Assembly (NCBI RefSeq): GCF_019042275.1 | Contig: NZ_JAHQCW010000008.1 | Location: 62,001 to 126,000 of the forward strand | DNA from: Diplocloster agilis | GTDB lineage: Bacteria > Bacillota > Clostridia > Lachnospirales > Lachnospiraceae | Length of the DNA: 64,000 nucleotides | Direction: 5' to 3' | Notes under the pieces: model-generated | The model's input: the letters and a program-made list of their open reading frames with translations, nothing else | The model's database searches: none | Told to the model about the DNA's origin: nothing | Shown here: piece by piece, positions 1 to 7,881 of the stretch | Numbering within the stretch: the stretch's first letter is position 1 | Layout of the letters: each line of letters starts with the position of its first letter | Program-made: the position numbers and the translations under genes

Positions 1-885
1 CTGCTGCTGGTGATCCTGATGGGTATCATATCTCCTTTTTTCCTGACCGGAGATAACATCGTCAACGTTCTGGTGCAGTCTTCCATCTACGGGATCATGG
101 CCTGCGGTATGACTTTTGCGATCATAGGCGGAGATTTCGACTTATCGGTGGGGTCCACCATGGCCCTGTCCGGTCTGGTGGCCATCCTGTGCGAGCCTTA
201 TGTGGGACAGGTTCCCGCTATGCTGCTGGCATTGCTTACCGCCGCGGCAGTAGGTCTGGTGAATGGATTTCTGGTGGCCAAATGCCGGATCAGTTCCTTT
301 ATTGTTACGATCGGAACCTCCTATATTTTCAAGGGAATTGCGCTGAAGATATCCAACGGAGATCCCATCGCCAGCTCAAACCCCTGGTTTGGCCGGATGG
401 GAAATGATAAGATCCTGGGAATCCCGTATCTTGTGATTATTATGGTTCTGCTGGTTCTGATTACACATTATGTGCTGACGGCCACCAGATTCGGCCGGAA
501 TATCTATACCATCGGCGGCAACATGGAAGTCGCCCACAACAGCGGCATCCGTACCGGCTTTTACAAGACATCGATCTTTGTGTTAAGCGCATTTACAGCC
601 GGCATCGCCGGTATCCTGAACGCGTCGAAGTTAAACACCGCCTCCGCGGTACAAGGCGACAACGCTGCGCTCTCTGTTATTACCGGTGTGGTAATCGGAG
701 GGACGAGCCTGATCGGGGGAGTCGGGAGTATCGGGAAGAGTATGATCGGGATATTGATCTTTTCTGTGATTACCAATGCGCTGGATTTGATGGGTGTGTT
801 TTCTTATTATCAGACGGGGATTCGGGGGCTTATGCTGATTGTTATTATTGGTATGGAAGCTTATGCACGGTATCGGGAATCCTAA
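1..885 (+). CDS. Ribose-type ABC transporter permease (5' partial)
   Basis: Membrane permease of the RbsC/BPD_transp_2 (CUT2) class, which moves a monosaccharide delivered by a periplasmic-type binding protein and powered by a double-ATPase subunit. The reading frame is open from base 1, so the N-terminus and probably the ATPase and binding protein lie upstream of the window. What is visible has about eight hydrophobic segments and the family-typical stretches GGDFDLSVGSTMAL near the start and GGTSLIGGVGS near residue 230. A GTG at 10 would be an internal codon, not the start. A GC-rich hairpin follows the stop directly. The sugar carried cannot be told from this part. Confidence 0.85.
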   Translation: MLLVILMGIISPFFLTGDNIVNVLVQSSIYGIMACGMTFAIIGGDFDLSVGSTMALSGLVAILCEPYVGQVPAMLLALLTAAAVGLVNGFLVAKCRISSFIVTIGTSYIFKGIALKISNGDPIASSNPWFGRMGNDKILGIPYLVIIMVLLVLITHYVLTATRFGRNIYTIGGNMEVAHNSGIRTGFYKTSIFVLSAFTAGIAGILNASKLNTASAVQGDNAALSVITGVVIGGTSLIGGVGSIGKSMIGILIFSVITNALDLMGVFSYYQTGIRGLMLIVIIGMEAYARYRES

Positions 886-905
886 AGGGGCCTTGAGGCC
901 CCTTT
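884..905 (+). terminator. Hairpin terminator after ABC permease
   Basis: Perfect 9-bp inverted repeat AAAGGGGCC/GGCCCCTTT with a TTGA loop, starting inside the stop codon of the permease gene. The trailing T run is short (three), so termination strength is uncertain. Confidence 0.6.
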
Positions 906-1002
906 GGGGACATGTCCATTTCGGTTTGGGACATGTCCATTTCGGTTTGGGACATGTCCATTCCAGTTTGGGACATGTCCATTCCAGTTTGGGACATGTC
1001 CC
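906..1002. repeat. Tandem 21-bp GGGACATGTCC array
   Basis: Five copies of the palindromic core GGGACATGTCC begin at 907, 928, 949, 970 and 991, an exact 21-bp period. Spacers alternate between ATTTCGGTTT and ATTCCAGTTT. The array fills the gap between two convergent genes. The same core recurs near 4600 and 10930-11060. Confidence 0.9.
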
Positions 1003-1008
1003 ATTCAT

Positions 1009-1887
1009 TCAGTTCCGCCCGCCGGAAGCGTACTCCCCAGGGCAAATATCCATCACATCCCGCACCGGCTGAATCAACGCCCTCTCATACCGGCACTTCC
1101 ACTGCCGGCCGCGGTCAATCCCCTTCTCGGAAATCCCATCAATCGTCTCGCCACTCTGAACCGGAGCATTATTCTCAAATATATAGATCACAGTATTATA
1201 CGCATGATTTACCACCTGGTTCGGGTCCAGTCCATGGTAATGATACTGAACATCCGGAAGACCCACCGCATAGAGCCCCAGCGTATCCACCACGCAATCC
1301 TCTGACCCATCCACGGTAAAAAACCTGGCGTTCACCCCAAAATATAGGAACCGCAAACCGTCTTTATAAGGATTCTCAAGCAGCTGTTCTCTGGTGAGCA
1401 GTTTCCCGCTGGCCGGGAACCATACCGCCTCGCACTCCGGCAAAAACCCCAGAACTAAGTCCAGCCATCCCGCCAGCATATCGCAGCGTTCCATATAGGG
1501 CAGTCCCGCCGCCAGAAAGTCAGCGAGAACCAGCTCATATCCGCATTTATCCAGAAGCTGCTCTGCTTGCGGACAGTCCCAGAACTGGCTTCTCTGAAAA
1601 GCGTCTATGCGCTCCTGGTCAAATGGCTGATAATCCATCATCATAACCTGCGCCGGCACCTTCTCCCCATCCTTATACTCCACAAGATACCGGAACAGCG
1701 CAAACGAAGTCAACTTCTGATCCGCGTCCGTAACCAGATCCGTCCTGCCGTATCTCTTCTCAAGCTCCCCTTTCAGCGTTTCCGCCAAAGGACGTTCCCC
1801 TTTCTCACGAAATAGCAGATGCATGTAATATACATGGGAAAATTCCGCTTCCTCTTTCGTATTTTGCCGGAATGTTTCTTTTGCCAT
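1009..1887 (-). CDS. DUF4261-like protein of unknown function
   Basis: A 292-residue soluble protein without signal peptide or membrane segment. The C-terminal third carries DCVVDTLGLYAVGLPDVQYHYHGLDPNQV, which I associate with the DUF4261 family. No enzymatic motif is visible and the family has no established function that I know. It is transcribed toward the GGGACATGTCC array. The downstream ArsC-like gene at 1919-2275 reads the same way with about 30 bases between them, so the two could be co-transcribed, with that gene first. The family assignment is from memory of the motif and is only moderately sure. Confidence 0.6.
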   Translation of the reverse strand: MAKETFRQNTKEEAEFSHVYYMHLLFREKGERPLAETLKGELEKRYGRTDLVTDADQKLTSFALFRYLVEYKDGEKVPAQVMMMDYQPFDQERIDAFQRSQFWDCPQAEQLLDKCGYELVLADFLAAGLPYMERCDMLAGWLDLVLGFLPECEAVWFPASGKLLTREQLLENPYKDGLRFLYFGVNARFFTVDGSEDCVVDTLGLYAVGLPDVQYHYHGLDPNQVVNHAYNTVIYIFENNAPVQSGETIDGISEKGIDRGRQWKCRYERALIQPVRDVMDICPGEYASGGRN

Positions 1888-1918
1888 CCTGCCTCTCCTC
1901 TCTGGCCGGCATCTGCCT

Positions 1919-2275
1919 TCAGCCTAACCGCGCCTCCCACTCTTGCTCTTTAAATCCGACCAATACAAAATCGGAGCCAACAATCAACGGCCGTTTCACT
2001 ACCATTCCGTCCGACGCCAGTACCTCAATCATCTCATCCCCACTCATATTCGGCAGCTTATCCTTCAAGCCCAGCTCTTTGTAGACCATGCCGCTGGTAT
2101 TGAAAAATTTCCGGACCGGAAGCCCGCTTCTCGCTATCCATTCCTTTAATTCTGAAGCGGTAGGCCGGTCATCTTTAATGTGGCGGTCCTCAAAAGAAAC
2201 TTCATGGGCCTGCAGCCACTTTTTTGCCCTCTGGCAGGTAGAACATTTCGGATACTCCATAAATAATACGTTCAT
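1919..2275 (-). CDS. ArsC/Spx-like thioredoxin-fold protein
   Basis: 118-residue protein of the ArsC/Spx/YffB family. The N-terminus has the redox motif CSTC in MEYPKCSTCQRAKKWL, followed by the family's SELKEWIARSGLPVRKFFNTSG and the late KRPLI...VLVGF element. Spx itself binds the RNA polymerase alpha subunit, whereas ArsC reduces arsenate and others have no known role. No ars genes are adjacent, so arsenate reduction is not supported by context. The ATG at 2275 is chosen over upstream codons because GGAGGTG lies at the right distance before it and the protein then begins in the usual place. Confidence 0.85.
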   Translation of the reverse strand: MNVLFMEYPKCSTCQRAKKWLQAHEVSFEDRHIKDDRPTASELKEWIARSGLPVRKFFNTSGMVYKELGLKDKLPNMSGDEMIEVLASDGMVVKRPLIVGSDFVLVGFKEQEWEARLG

Positions 2276-2394
2276 ACGAACACCTCCAACGCCGCAGTTC
2301 AGCGGCATAAATTCTATAGAAAAAGGCCTGTATCCCTTTTCTTGCATACTTTTGCGGGATTGTTAAAATAATTTTAACCTTTCCCCTCTACTCA

Positions 2395-2423
2395 TTGACT
2401 CCTTTTTCTTCTCATGATATCAT
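2395..2423 (+). promoter_or_regulatory. Sigma-A-type promoter of pduB-like gene
   Basis: TTGACT at 2395-2400 and TATCAT at 2418-2423 are separated by exactly 17 bases. The predicted start near 2430 leaves an AT-rich leader of about 115 bases before the gene at 2544. Confidence 0.65.
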
Positions 2424-2543
2424 TAGATCGAATCAAACACAATTCAACTTTAAAACAAGAAATACCACATATAAAATTATATTTATACAAATGTTACAGA
2501 AGTTTCCAGCTATTATTCGGAAATCTCATTGAAAGGAACCTAC

Positions 2544-3260
2544 ATGAACAGCCAGCGGCCAAATTTACCTACCAATACAACTGAATTCATCGGAACAGCC
2601 GTACTGGATACCATCGGTCTGCTCATTCCCAATATCGATCCCGCGCTGCAGGCACATACCGGTTATGATCCCCGCTACCGCTCTCTTGGCGTCTTCAGCT
2701 CCCGTACCGGCGCGGCCGGACAGATTATGGCCGTCGATGAAGCGGTAAAGGCCACAAACTGCGAAATTCTGACCATCGAGCTTCCCCGTGACACCAAAGG
2801 CTGGGGCGGCCACGGTAACTATATTGTACTCGGTTCTGAAAGTGTCTCCGACGTACGCCGTGCCATCGAGATCAGTCTCGAACTGACCAATGTAAACGCC
2901 GGTGAACTGTACATCAGTCAGGCCGGGCATCTGGAATTTGCTTATTCCGCCAGAGCAGGCGCCGCATTGGCCCAGGCTTTTGATGTCCCTTATGGGCAGC
3001 CTTTCGGATTCATCTGCGGTTCTCCCGCCGCCATCGGACTGGTCATCGCCGACACTGCTGTGAAAGCCTCCCATGTAGAAATCGTAAAATATATGACGCC
3101 CAATATCGGAACCAGCCATTCCAATGAGGTAATCATCGCTGTGACCGGAGACGCTTCTTCCGTAAAAGAGGCTGTGATCACAGCCCGGGAAACCGGTCTG
3201 CAGCTGTTGAATTCCATGGGCAGCATCGCCGAGTCTCCCACCGGTATTCCTTACCTGTAA
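2544..3260 (+). CDS. PduB-like bacterial microcompartment shell protein (tandem BMC)
   Basis: 238-residue shell protein with two BMC domains (BMC-T class), forming pseudohexameric trimers in protein shells of metabolic microcompartments. Family-typical stretches are TEFIGTAVLDTIGLLIPNIDP, GAAGQIMAVDEAVKATN, ELPRDTKGWGGHGN, SQAGHLEFAYSARA and ADTAVKASHVEIVKYMTP. It most resembles PduB, though the N-terminal extension is short. The ATG at 2544 is preferred over a TTG at 2529 because AAAGGA sits 6 bases before it. It has its own promoter and terminator and no other shell or cargo gene nearby, so it is an orphan. In Lachnospiraceae PduB-type shells serve 1,2-propanediol from fucose or rhamnose; that link is inferred from the fucosidases in the window. 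Confidence 0.9.
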   Translation: MNSQRPNLPTNTTEFIGTAVLDTIGLLIPNIDPALQAHTGYDPRYRSLGVFSSRTGAAGQIMAVDEAVKATNCEILTIELPRDTKGWGGHGNYIVLGSESVSDVRRAIEISLELTNVNAGELYISQAGHLEFAYSARAGAALAQAFDVPYGQPFGFICGSPAAIGLVIADTAVKASHVEIVKYMTPNIGTSHSNEVIIAVTGDASSVKEAVITARETGLQLLNSMGSIAESPTGIPYL

Positions 3261-3283
3261 GCTGTATTTTTAAACTTTAACGG

Positions 3284-3325
3284 GGTTCTTCCTCAGGTTT
3301 GGGTATGCCTGAGGAAGAACCTTTA
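3284..3325 (+). terminator. Terminator of pduB-like gene
   Basis: Perfect 14-bp stem GGTTCTTCCTCAGG/CCTGAGGAAGAACC with a 10-base loop, followed by TTTAAC. Confidence 0.8.
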
Positions 3326-3726
3326 ACGGTAACTCCTACCCGTAAATATTCCCGGAACATATTACTTGTAACACATATCTGCAAAAACCCGGACAGATCA
3401 GCACTATTATAACATAGATAGCCGATTCTGTCCGGGTTTGCATAAAATAGTATCATCCGAAAATCAACCCGGGTAATACCCGGTTGTCTATTTTTTACGC
3501 ATCATGAATAAATAGTTTCGATTGAGAAACTCTCCGCCTGTGGTGGGCCGCGTAAGCGGCACCCTACTTTTCCCGCTGTGCGATCCCCCGGAGGGAATTT
3601 CCTCCATAGGAGCACTATAGGAGCATTTTCCTAAAGAAGAATGTAAACGCCCAAATGCCGCGCTTTAAGTGGTCCCGGCGCTCACAAGCCCCCCATGCAT
3701 AACTATACGTCCTGAGGTGAAAACAT
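3326..3726. other. Intergenic stretch with several inverted repeats
   Basis: No gene is supported here. It holds a perfect 13-bp inverted repeat with arms at 3385-3397 and 3427-3439 (AACCCGGACAGA type, 29-base loop), an imperfect hairpin around 3463-3487 (CAACCCGGGT/ACCCGGTTG), then small hairpins AGTTTC/GAAACT near 3516, GCCGC-GTAA-GCGGC near 3548 and GGAGG/CCTCC near 3590. It leads into the exporter gene at 3727. I do not recognise a known riboswitch class. Confidence 0.5.
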
Positions 3727-4584
3727 ATGAAATCAGAATCCCGCGCCAAAGCTACACTGATCACCGCCATGCTTCTGTTCGGCAGTATCGGCTTATTTGT
3801 AAAAGGTATCCCGCTGTCGTCCGCCCAGATCGCATTTACCAGGGGATTCATCGGCTGTTTGATCCTGCTTGCTTTTGGCTGTCTGGGAAAGCAGAAAATG
3901 AACTGGTCCCATATCCGTTCCAATCTCCCGGTACTGTTCGCTTCCGGAGCCGCGATCGCGCTAAACTGGATTTTTCTGTTTCAGGCGTATCGCTATACAA
4001 CCGTACAGACCGCCACGGTCTGCTATTATTTCGCACCGGTGATCGTAACATTGGTCTCGCCCCTCCTGCTAAAAGAACGGCTGACGCCGTTAAAAGTAAT
4101 CTGTATCGCCGCCTCTGCCGTCGGCATGTTCCTGGTGGCGGGCGCAGGCGGCAAAGGCCCTTCCGAGCCCGCCGGGATCGTCTGCGGTCTCCTGGCCGCT
4201 TTATTCTACGCTTCCGTTATGGTATTAAATAAGTTCCAGCGCAACCTGACCGGAACCGAGAGTACCTTTGTCCAGCTTGCGGTCGCCGCCCTCTGCCTGC
4301 TCCCCTACGTGCTGGCTACCGGGGGGATCGGGCTCGGGGCTTTGCATGCGCTGCCTTTATTTCTGCTGTTGTTCGTCGGTATCGTTCACACCGGCATCGG
4401 ATACCTGCTCTATTTTACGTCCCTGCACCAGCTCAAAGGGCAGACCGCCGCGGCCATGAGCTATATCGACCCGGTATCCGCTCTTTTGATGGCCGGCATC
4501 TTTCTGGGCGAACGCATGACCGGGATACAGCTGCTTGGAGCCTGCCTGGTCCTGGGCGCTGCCTTTGCCAGCGAATATAAATAA
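3727..4584 (+). CDS. EamA-family drug/metabolite exporter
   Basis: 285-residue integral membrane protein of the DMT superfamily with two EamA repeats, about ten hydrophobic segments and no signal peptide. The first repeat begins TLITAMLLFGSIGLFVKGIP and ends near VGMFLVAGAGGK; the second carries YFTSLHQLKGQTAAAMSYIDPVSALLMAGIFLGE, the typical EamA ending. Members export amino acids, metabolites or drugs; the substrate here is unknown. Good ribosome binding site CTGAGGTGA precedes the ATG. It stands alone, facing the ABC importer operon across a GGACATGTCC repeat cluster. Confidence 0.88.
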   Translation: MKSESRAKATLITAMLLFGSIGLFVKGIPLSSAQIAFTRGFIGCLILLAFGCLGKQKMNWSHIRSNLPVLFASGAAIALNWIFLFQAYRYTTVQTATVCYYFAPVIVTLVSPLLLKERLTPLKVICIAASAVGMFLVAGAGGKGPSEPAGIVCGLLAALFYASVMVLNKFQRNLTGTESTFVQLAVAALCLLPYVLATGGIGLGALHALPLFLLLFVGIVHTGIGYLLYFTSLHQLKGQTAAAMSYIDPVSALLMAGIFLGERMTGIQLLGACLVLGAAFASEYK

Positions 4585-4590
4585 AAAAGC

Positions 4591-4685
4591 TAAAAGGGGA
4601 CATGTCCATTCCGTTTGGACATGTCCCAAATCGATTTGGACATGTCCCCTTTTGGTCTTTTGGTACCCGGGCTATGTCCCCTTCT
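4591..4685. repeat. GGGGACATGTCC inverted-repeat cluster
   Basis: Three palindromic cores (4596-4607, 4617-4627, 4638-4649) and a degenerate CTATGTCCCC at 4672-4681. The outer copies form 16-bp inverted arms AAAAGGGGACATGTCC (4592-4607) and its complement (4638-4653). It lies between two convergent genes and could fold as a bidirectional terminator. Confidence 0.85.
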
Positions 4686-4688
4686 GGG

Positions 4689-5510
4689 CTATTCTTTAAT
4701 TCCGCCGGCCGTCAGGCCGCTCTTCAGCTTATCCTGCATAAAGATATAGAAGATAATCGTAGGAATCGCGATCACGATAATCGAGGCGAATAACGGCCCG
4801 ATATCGCTCTTGTTAAGCGCCAGGTTGAAGAATCCCGGCGCCATGGTCAGCGTGTAGTGGGACTGCACGCTGTTGAACATCAGCGGGATTGTGTAATCAT
4901 TCCAGGTCAGCATAAATACCACCACCAGCACATTGACCACCGCCGGTGACACCATCGGCAGCAGCACGTAGAAAAATGTGGTAAATGTGTTACTCCCGTC
5001 TATGGTCGCCGCCTCGATAAAGGAATCCGGGATGGTGTCGAAGAAATTCTTCAGGATCATAAGGGCCAGCGGCAGGTTGATGGCCACCATCGGAATGATC
5101 ATGGCAAAATACGTGTCTTTCAGATTCAGGAACCGCTCGATCGTGGAGATCGGCAGCAGAATCGATATCACCGGTATGGAGTAGAAGGACAGGATCAGAA
5201 TGAAAAGGAAATTCCTCCCCCTGAACTTTAATTTCGAAAACGCGTAGGCGGCCAGTGAAGAAAACACCAGAATAATCGCCAGAGATCCGCCCACTACCAG
5301 GATACTGTTTAAAAACATCCGGGGCAGGAAATACTGTCCCTTAATCTGAAACGTAAATACGGTCTGATAGTTTACAAGACCGTTGCCTTTCAGCGACAGA
5401 AAAAAGGAATTGACCAGCGGAACGATCCAGATCACCGCCAGCAGGATCAGGCACAGAAGTATCAGCCAGTCTCCCGCTTTATATTTCTTAACTTTGTGCA
5501 ATAGTTTCAT
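4689..5510 (-). CDS. CUT1 sugar ABC transporter permease (MalG type)
   Basis: 273-residue inner-membrane permease with six predicted segments and the EAA loop FIEAATIDGSNTFTTFFYVLLPMVSPA that docks the ATPase. It pairs with the permease directly upstream and the binding protein at 6427-7797 to form an oligosaccharide importer. No ATPase gene is in the cluster; CUT1 systems of Firmicutes often share one MsmX-type ATPase encoded elsewhere. GGAGGA lies just before the ATG at 5510. Last gene of the LacI-headed operon and read toward the repeat cluster that probably ends it. Confidence 0.9.
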   Translation of the reverse strand: MKLLHKVKKYKAGDWLILLCLILLAVIWIVPLVNSFFLSLKGNGLVNYQTVFTFQIKGQYFLPRMFLNSILVVGGSLAIILVFSSLAAYAFSKLKFRGRNFLFILILSFYSIPVISILLPISTIERFLNLKDTYFAMIIPMVAINLPLALMILKNFFDTIPDSFIEAATIDGSNTFTTFFYVLLPMVSPAVVNVLVVVFMLTWNDYTIPLMFNSVQSHYTLTMAPGFFNLALNKSDIGPLFASIIVIAIPTIIFYIFMQDKLKSGLTAGGIKE

Positions 5511-5528
5511 GCTCTTCCTCCTCCGCCC

Positions 5529-6392
5529 CTATTCATCCCTGTTGAACAGCTTCACCTGGAGCGCGGATATGACAAACGCGATCACCAGGATCACCACCGC
5601 CAGCGCGCTGGCCAGCCCGTTGTTGGCTTCCAGGCTGAACCGTTTGTACAGATAGGTCATAGGGAATTCCGTGGCCCCGGCCGGGCCTCCCTGCGTCATG
5701 ATGTATACCAGGTCGAAGAATTTCAGCGTTCCGATGGTCCCCATCAGCACCATGGTCAGATGCGCCGGCTTCAGCAGGGGAAATGTAATATAGCGGAACC
5801 TCTGCCAGTAGCCCGCCCCGTCAATGGTGGCGCTTTCATATACGTCGTGGGAAATATTAGCCAGGCCCGCACGGTAATAGATAATCCCCATGCCGGTCCA
5901 TTGGTAGACATTTGCCGCCAGGATGCAGTAGAGCGCAAGCCTCATGTCGCTGAGCCAGATATGCTGCAGGGATTTTAAGCCGACCGCCCCCAGAAACGAG
6001 TTCAGGAATCCAAAGTTCGGTTCGTAGATCTGATTAAAGGTATAAGCAATAATTACAGAAGACAGTACCGACGGCACGAAGAAGATCACTTCAAAAAGTC
6101 TGCTGCCAATCAGCCCTCTCTCCAAAAATATAGTCATGACCAGGCTGATTCCCACCTGAAACACAATCGTCAGCGCCATAAAGATGACGGTATTCTTAAT
6201 CGCCGTCCGAAAATTCGGGTCCGCAAACAGGGTTTTATAATTTCCGATCCCATTCCAGGTCATATTCGATAAATCAATCCCTTTAAAATCCGTAAAACTG
6301 ACTGTGATGTTATATAAGACCGGGATCAGCAGAAATACCGTTACGGTCAGAAAACATGGTAGTATATATAAATAAGGTGTAACTTTTTTCAT
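5529..6392 (-). CDS. CUT1 sugar ABC transporter permease (MalF/UgpA type)
   Basis: 287-residue permease, six membrane segments, EAA loop at YESATIDGAGYWQRFRYITFPLLKPA. It is the first permease of the importer, 18 bases from the second permease and 34 from the binding-protein gene, with an AGGAGG site before the ATG. Position next to a divergent fucosidase gene suggests a fucosylated oligosaccharide as cargo, an inference from context only. Confidence 0.9.
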   Translation of the reverse strand: MKKVTPYLYILPCFLTVTVFLLIPVLYNITVSFTDFKGIDLSNMTWNGIGNYKTLFADPNFRTAIKNTVIFMALTIVFQVGISLVMTIFLERGLIGSRLFEVIFFVPSVLSSVIIAYTFNQIYEPNFGFLNSFLGAVGLKSLQHIWLSDMRLALYCILAANVYQWTGMGIIYYRAGLANISHDVYESATIDGAGYWQRFRYITFPLLKPAHLTMVLMGTIGTLKFFDLVYIMTQGGPAGATEFPMTYLYKRFSLEANNGLASALAVVILVIAFVISALQVKLFNRDE

Positions 6393-6426
6393 AATCTGCC
6401 TCCTGCTTCAGAAAAGGCGCACGCTT

Positions 6427-7797
6427 CTATTTTGAAGATTCATAAGCCTGCTGCATCTGCGCAGTCGCGTCTTTTGCATCCATCATTCCCTGCACAAATG
6501 CCTGGACGACCTCGCCGGTCTTATTATCAACCGCGGCATTACCGGTCGATCTGGGTCCGGCCAGCTGATCGGAAAGCGTGTCGCTGATGACGCCGATGGT
6601 ATCTTTTGCTTCCTGGGAAGGAAGATTCGCAGTATCCAGCGTAACGCCTGCCGCGCAGGGAATCCCATACAATTCTTCCAGCCATATCTGCGCCGCATCC
6701 CCGGCTGCCCACTCGGCAACCAGCTTCATCGCCGCTTCTTTGTTTTTGGAATTTTTGTTGATCGCCCAGCCGTGGTCGATGGAGCCTACCACATAGGGAT
6801 TGTCATTGATCGGAGTGGGCATGGCGAATACGCCGATCTCGTCCTTGGCTATCTTGGAATCCGCAAGCTGCGTTCCCGCCAGATAGGCTCCCGCCTGCCA
6901 TGCGCCGGTCAGAATCATGGGGGATTTTCTTTCTTTAAATAAACTGTCCGCGTCAGTAGTGGGATCAATGCCGAAGGAGTTCTTAGGGATAACCCCGTCG
7001 TCCATCATCTTCTGCAGATCCTCGAACCCTTTCAGGAAAGCCTCATCCTCAAAGCTGGCCTCGCCGGCCGCGGCTTTCGAAACGATTCCGGGATTCTGGT
7101 TGTTTACCAGCCACAGATAGAGATAGGCTACATTCAGCGCTTCTTTTCCGCCGAAGATCATAGGGATCGTGTCATTTTCCACTGCTTTTGCGTAGTCCGC
7201 GAACGCCTGATAACCGTTGGGAACGCTCTGCCCCAGCTCGCCTAACAGGGTTTTATTATAGAATACATACCACTGTCCGCCAAAATCAACCGGGAATATT
7301 TTCAAGTCCTCATCCACATAGGTGCTTTCCAGCATCTTTTCGTTAAAGAGCGTTTTCCAGTCATCCCCGATCACCTGGGCGGCCAGCCCGTCCAGCGGTT
7401 CCATATAATCTTTGTATTTTTCATAGTTATCCAGGTTCATGGCAAATACGTCCGGCCCTTCCCCATTAGCCAGATCCAGCGTCAGCTTGTCCCAGTAAGC
7501 CCCCCAATCCATAATCTGAACATCTACGTCAATGTCCGCATTCTCTTCCTGGAACGCCGCGGTCATCGGCTCTATCACGTTATTGTAAGGGATCCACCCC
7601 CAGAAGCTTAAGGAAGCCGCAGACGCGCTGTCTCCCGTATCACCGGCCGTATCCTTCTCCTGCTGCGCTCCCGCAGTTTGGGAAGGTTCTGCCGTATCGG
7701 CGCCCTGTTCCTTCTCAGATCCGCATCCCGATAATATCGTACCCACCATCGCCGCAGCCAGCAGCAATGAACATAATTTCCTCCAATTTCTAGTCAT
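6427..7797 (-). CDS. Sugar ABC transporter substrate-binding lipoprotein
   Basis: 456-residue extracellular solute-binding protein (family 1). The signal peptide ends in the lipobox LSGC, and an acidic, Ser/Thr-rich linker follows, as usual for Gram-positive lipoproteins. The body starts with SLSFWGWIPYNN and contains the family-typical DVFAMNLDN and VGSIDHGWAINKNSKNKEAAMKL elements. Start at 7797 was chosen because GAAAGGAG stands 9 bases before it and the signal peptide then begins MTRNWRKL; a codon 36 bases further out has no such site. Captures the oligosaccharide for the two permeases that follow in the operon. Confidence 0.9.
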   Translation of the reverse strand: MTRNWRKLCSLLLAAAMVGTILSGCGSEKEQGADTAEPSQTAGAQQEKDTAGDTGDSASAASLSFWGWIPYNNVIEPMTAAFQEENADIDVDVQIMDWGAYWDKLTLDLANGEGPDVFAMNLDNYEKYKDYMEPLDGLAAQVIGDDWKTLFNEKMLESTYVDEDLKIFPVDFGGQWYVFYNKTLLGELGQSVPNGYQAFADYAKAVENDTIPMIFGGKEALNVAYLYLWLVNNQNPGIVSKAAAGEASFEDEAFLKGFEDLQKMMDDGVIPKNSFGIDPTTDADSLFKERKSPMILTGAWQAGAYLAGTQLADSKIAKDEIGVFAMPTPINDNPYVVGSIDHGWAINKNSKNKEAAMKLVAEWAAGDAAQIWLEELYGIPCAAGVTLDTANLPSQEAKDTIGVISDTLSDQLAGPRSTGNAAVDNKTGEVVQAFVQGMMDAKDATAQMQQAYESSK

Positions 7798-7881
7798 CAA
7801 CAACTTCTCCTTTCGTTTTCCACAGGCTTGCACAGGTATAACCGGAGTCTGCTTACGCCCCCTGCGGTCCTGCTGCCTGTG

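Noticed and set aside
906-1002. CRISPR array
   Set aside because: Units are only 21 bp with almost identical spacers and no cas genes; it is a simple tandem repeat.
631-1305. Open frames across the 21-bp array giving repetitive peptides (TCPKPKW / GTCPFRFG types) on both strands
   Set aside because: The repeat period of 21 is a multiple of three, so frames stay open by chance; no ribosome site or start in a sensible place, and the composition is purely repeat-derived.
3669-4232. 187-residue plus-strand frame overlapping the DMT exporter gene
   Set aside because: Lies in another frame of a clear EamA gene; arginine-rich shadow translation.
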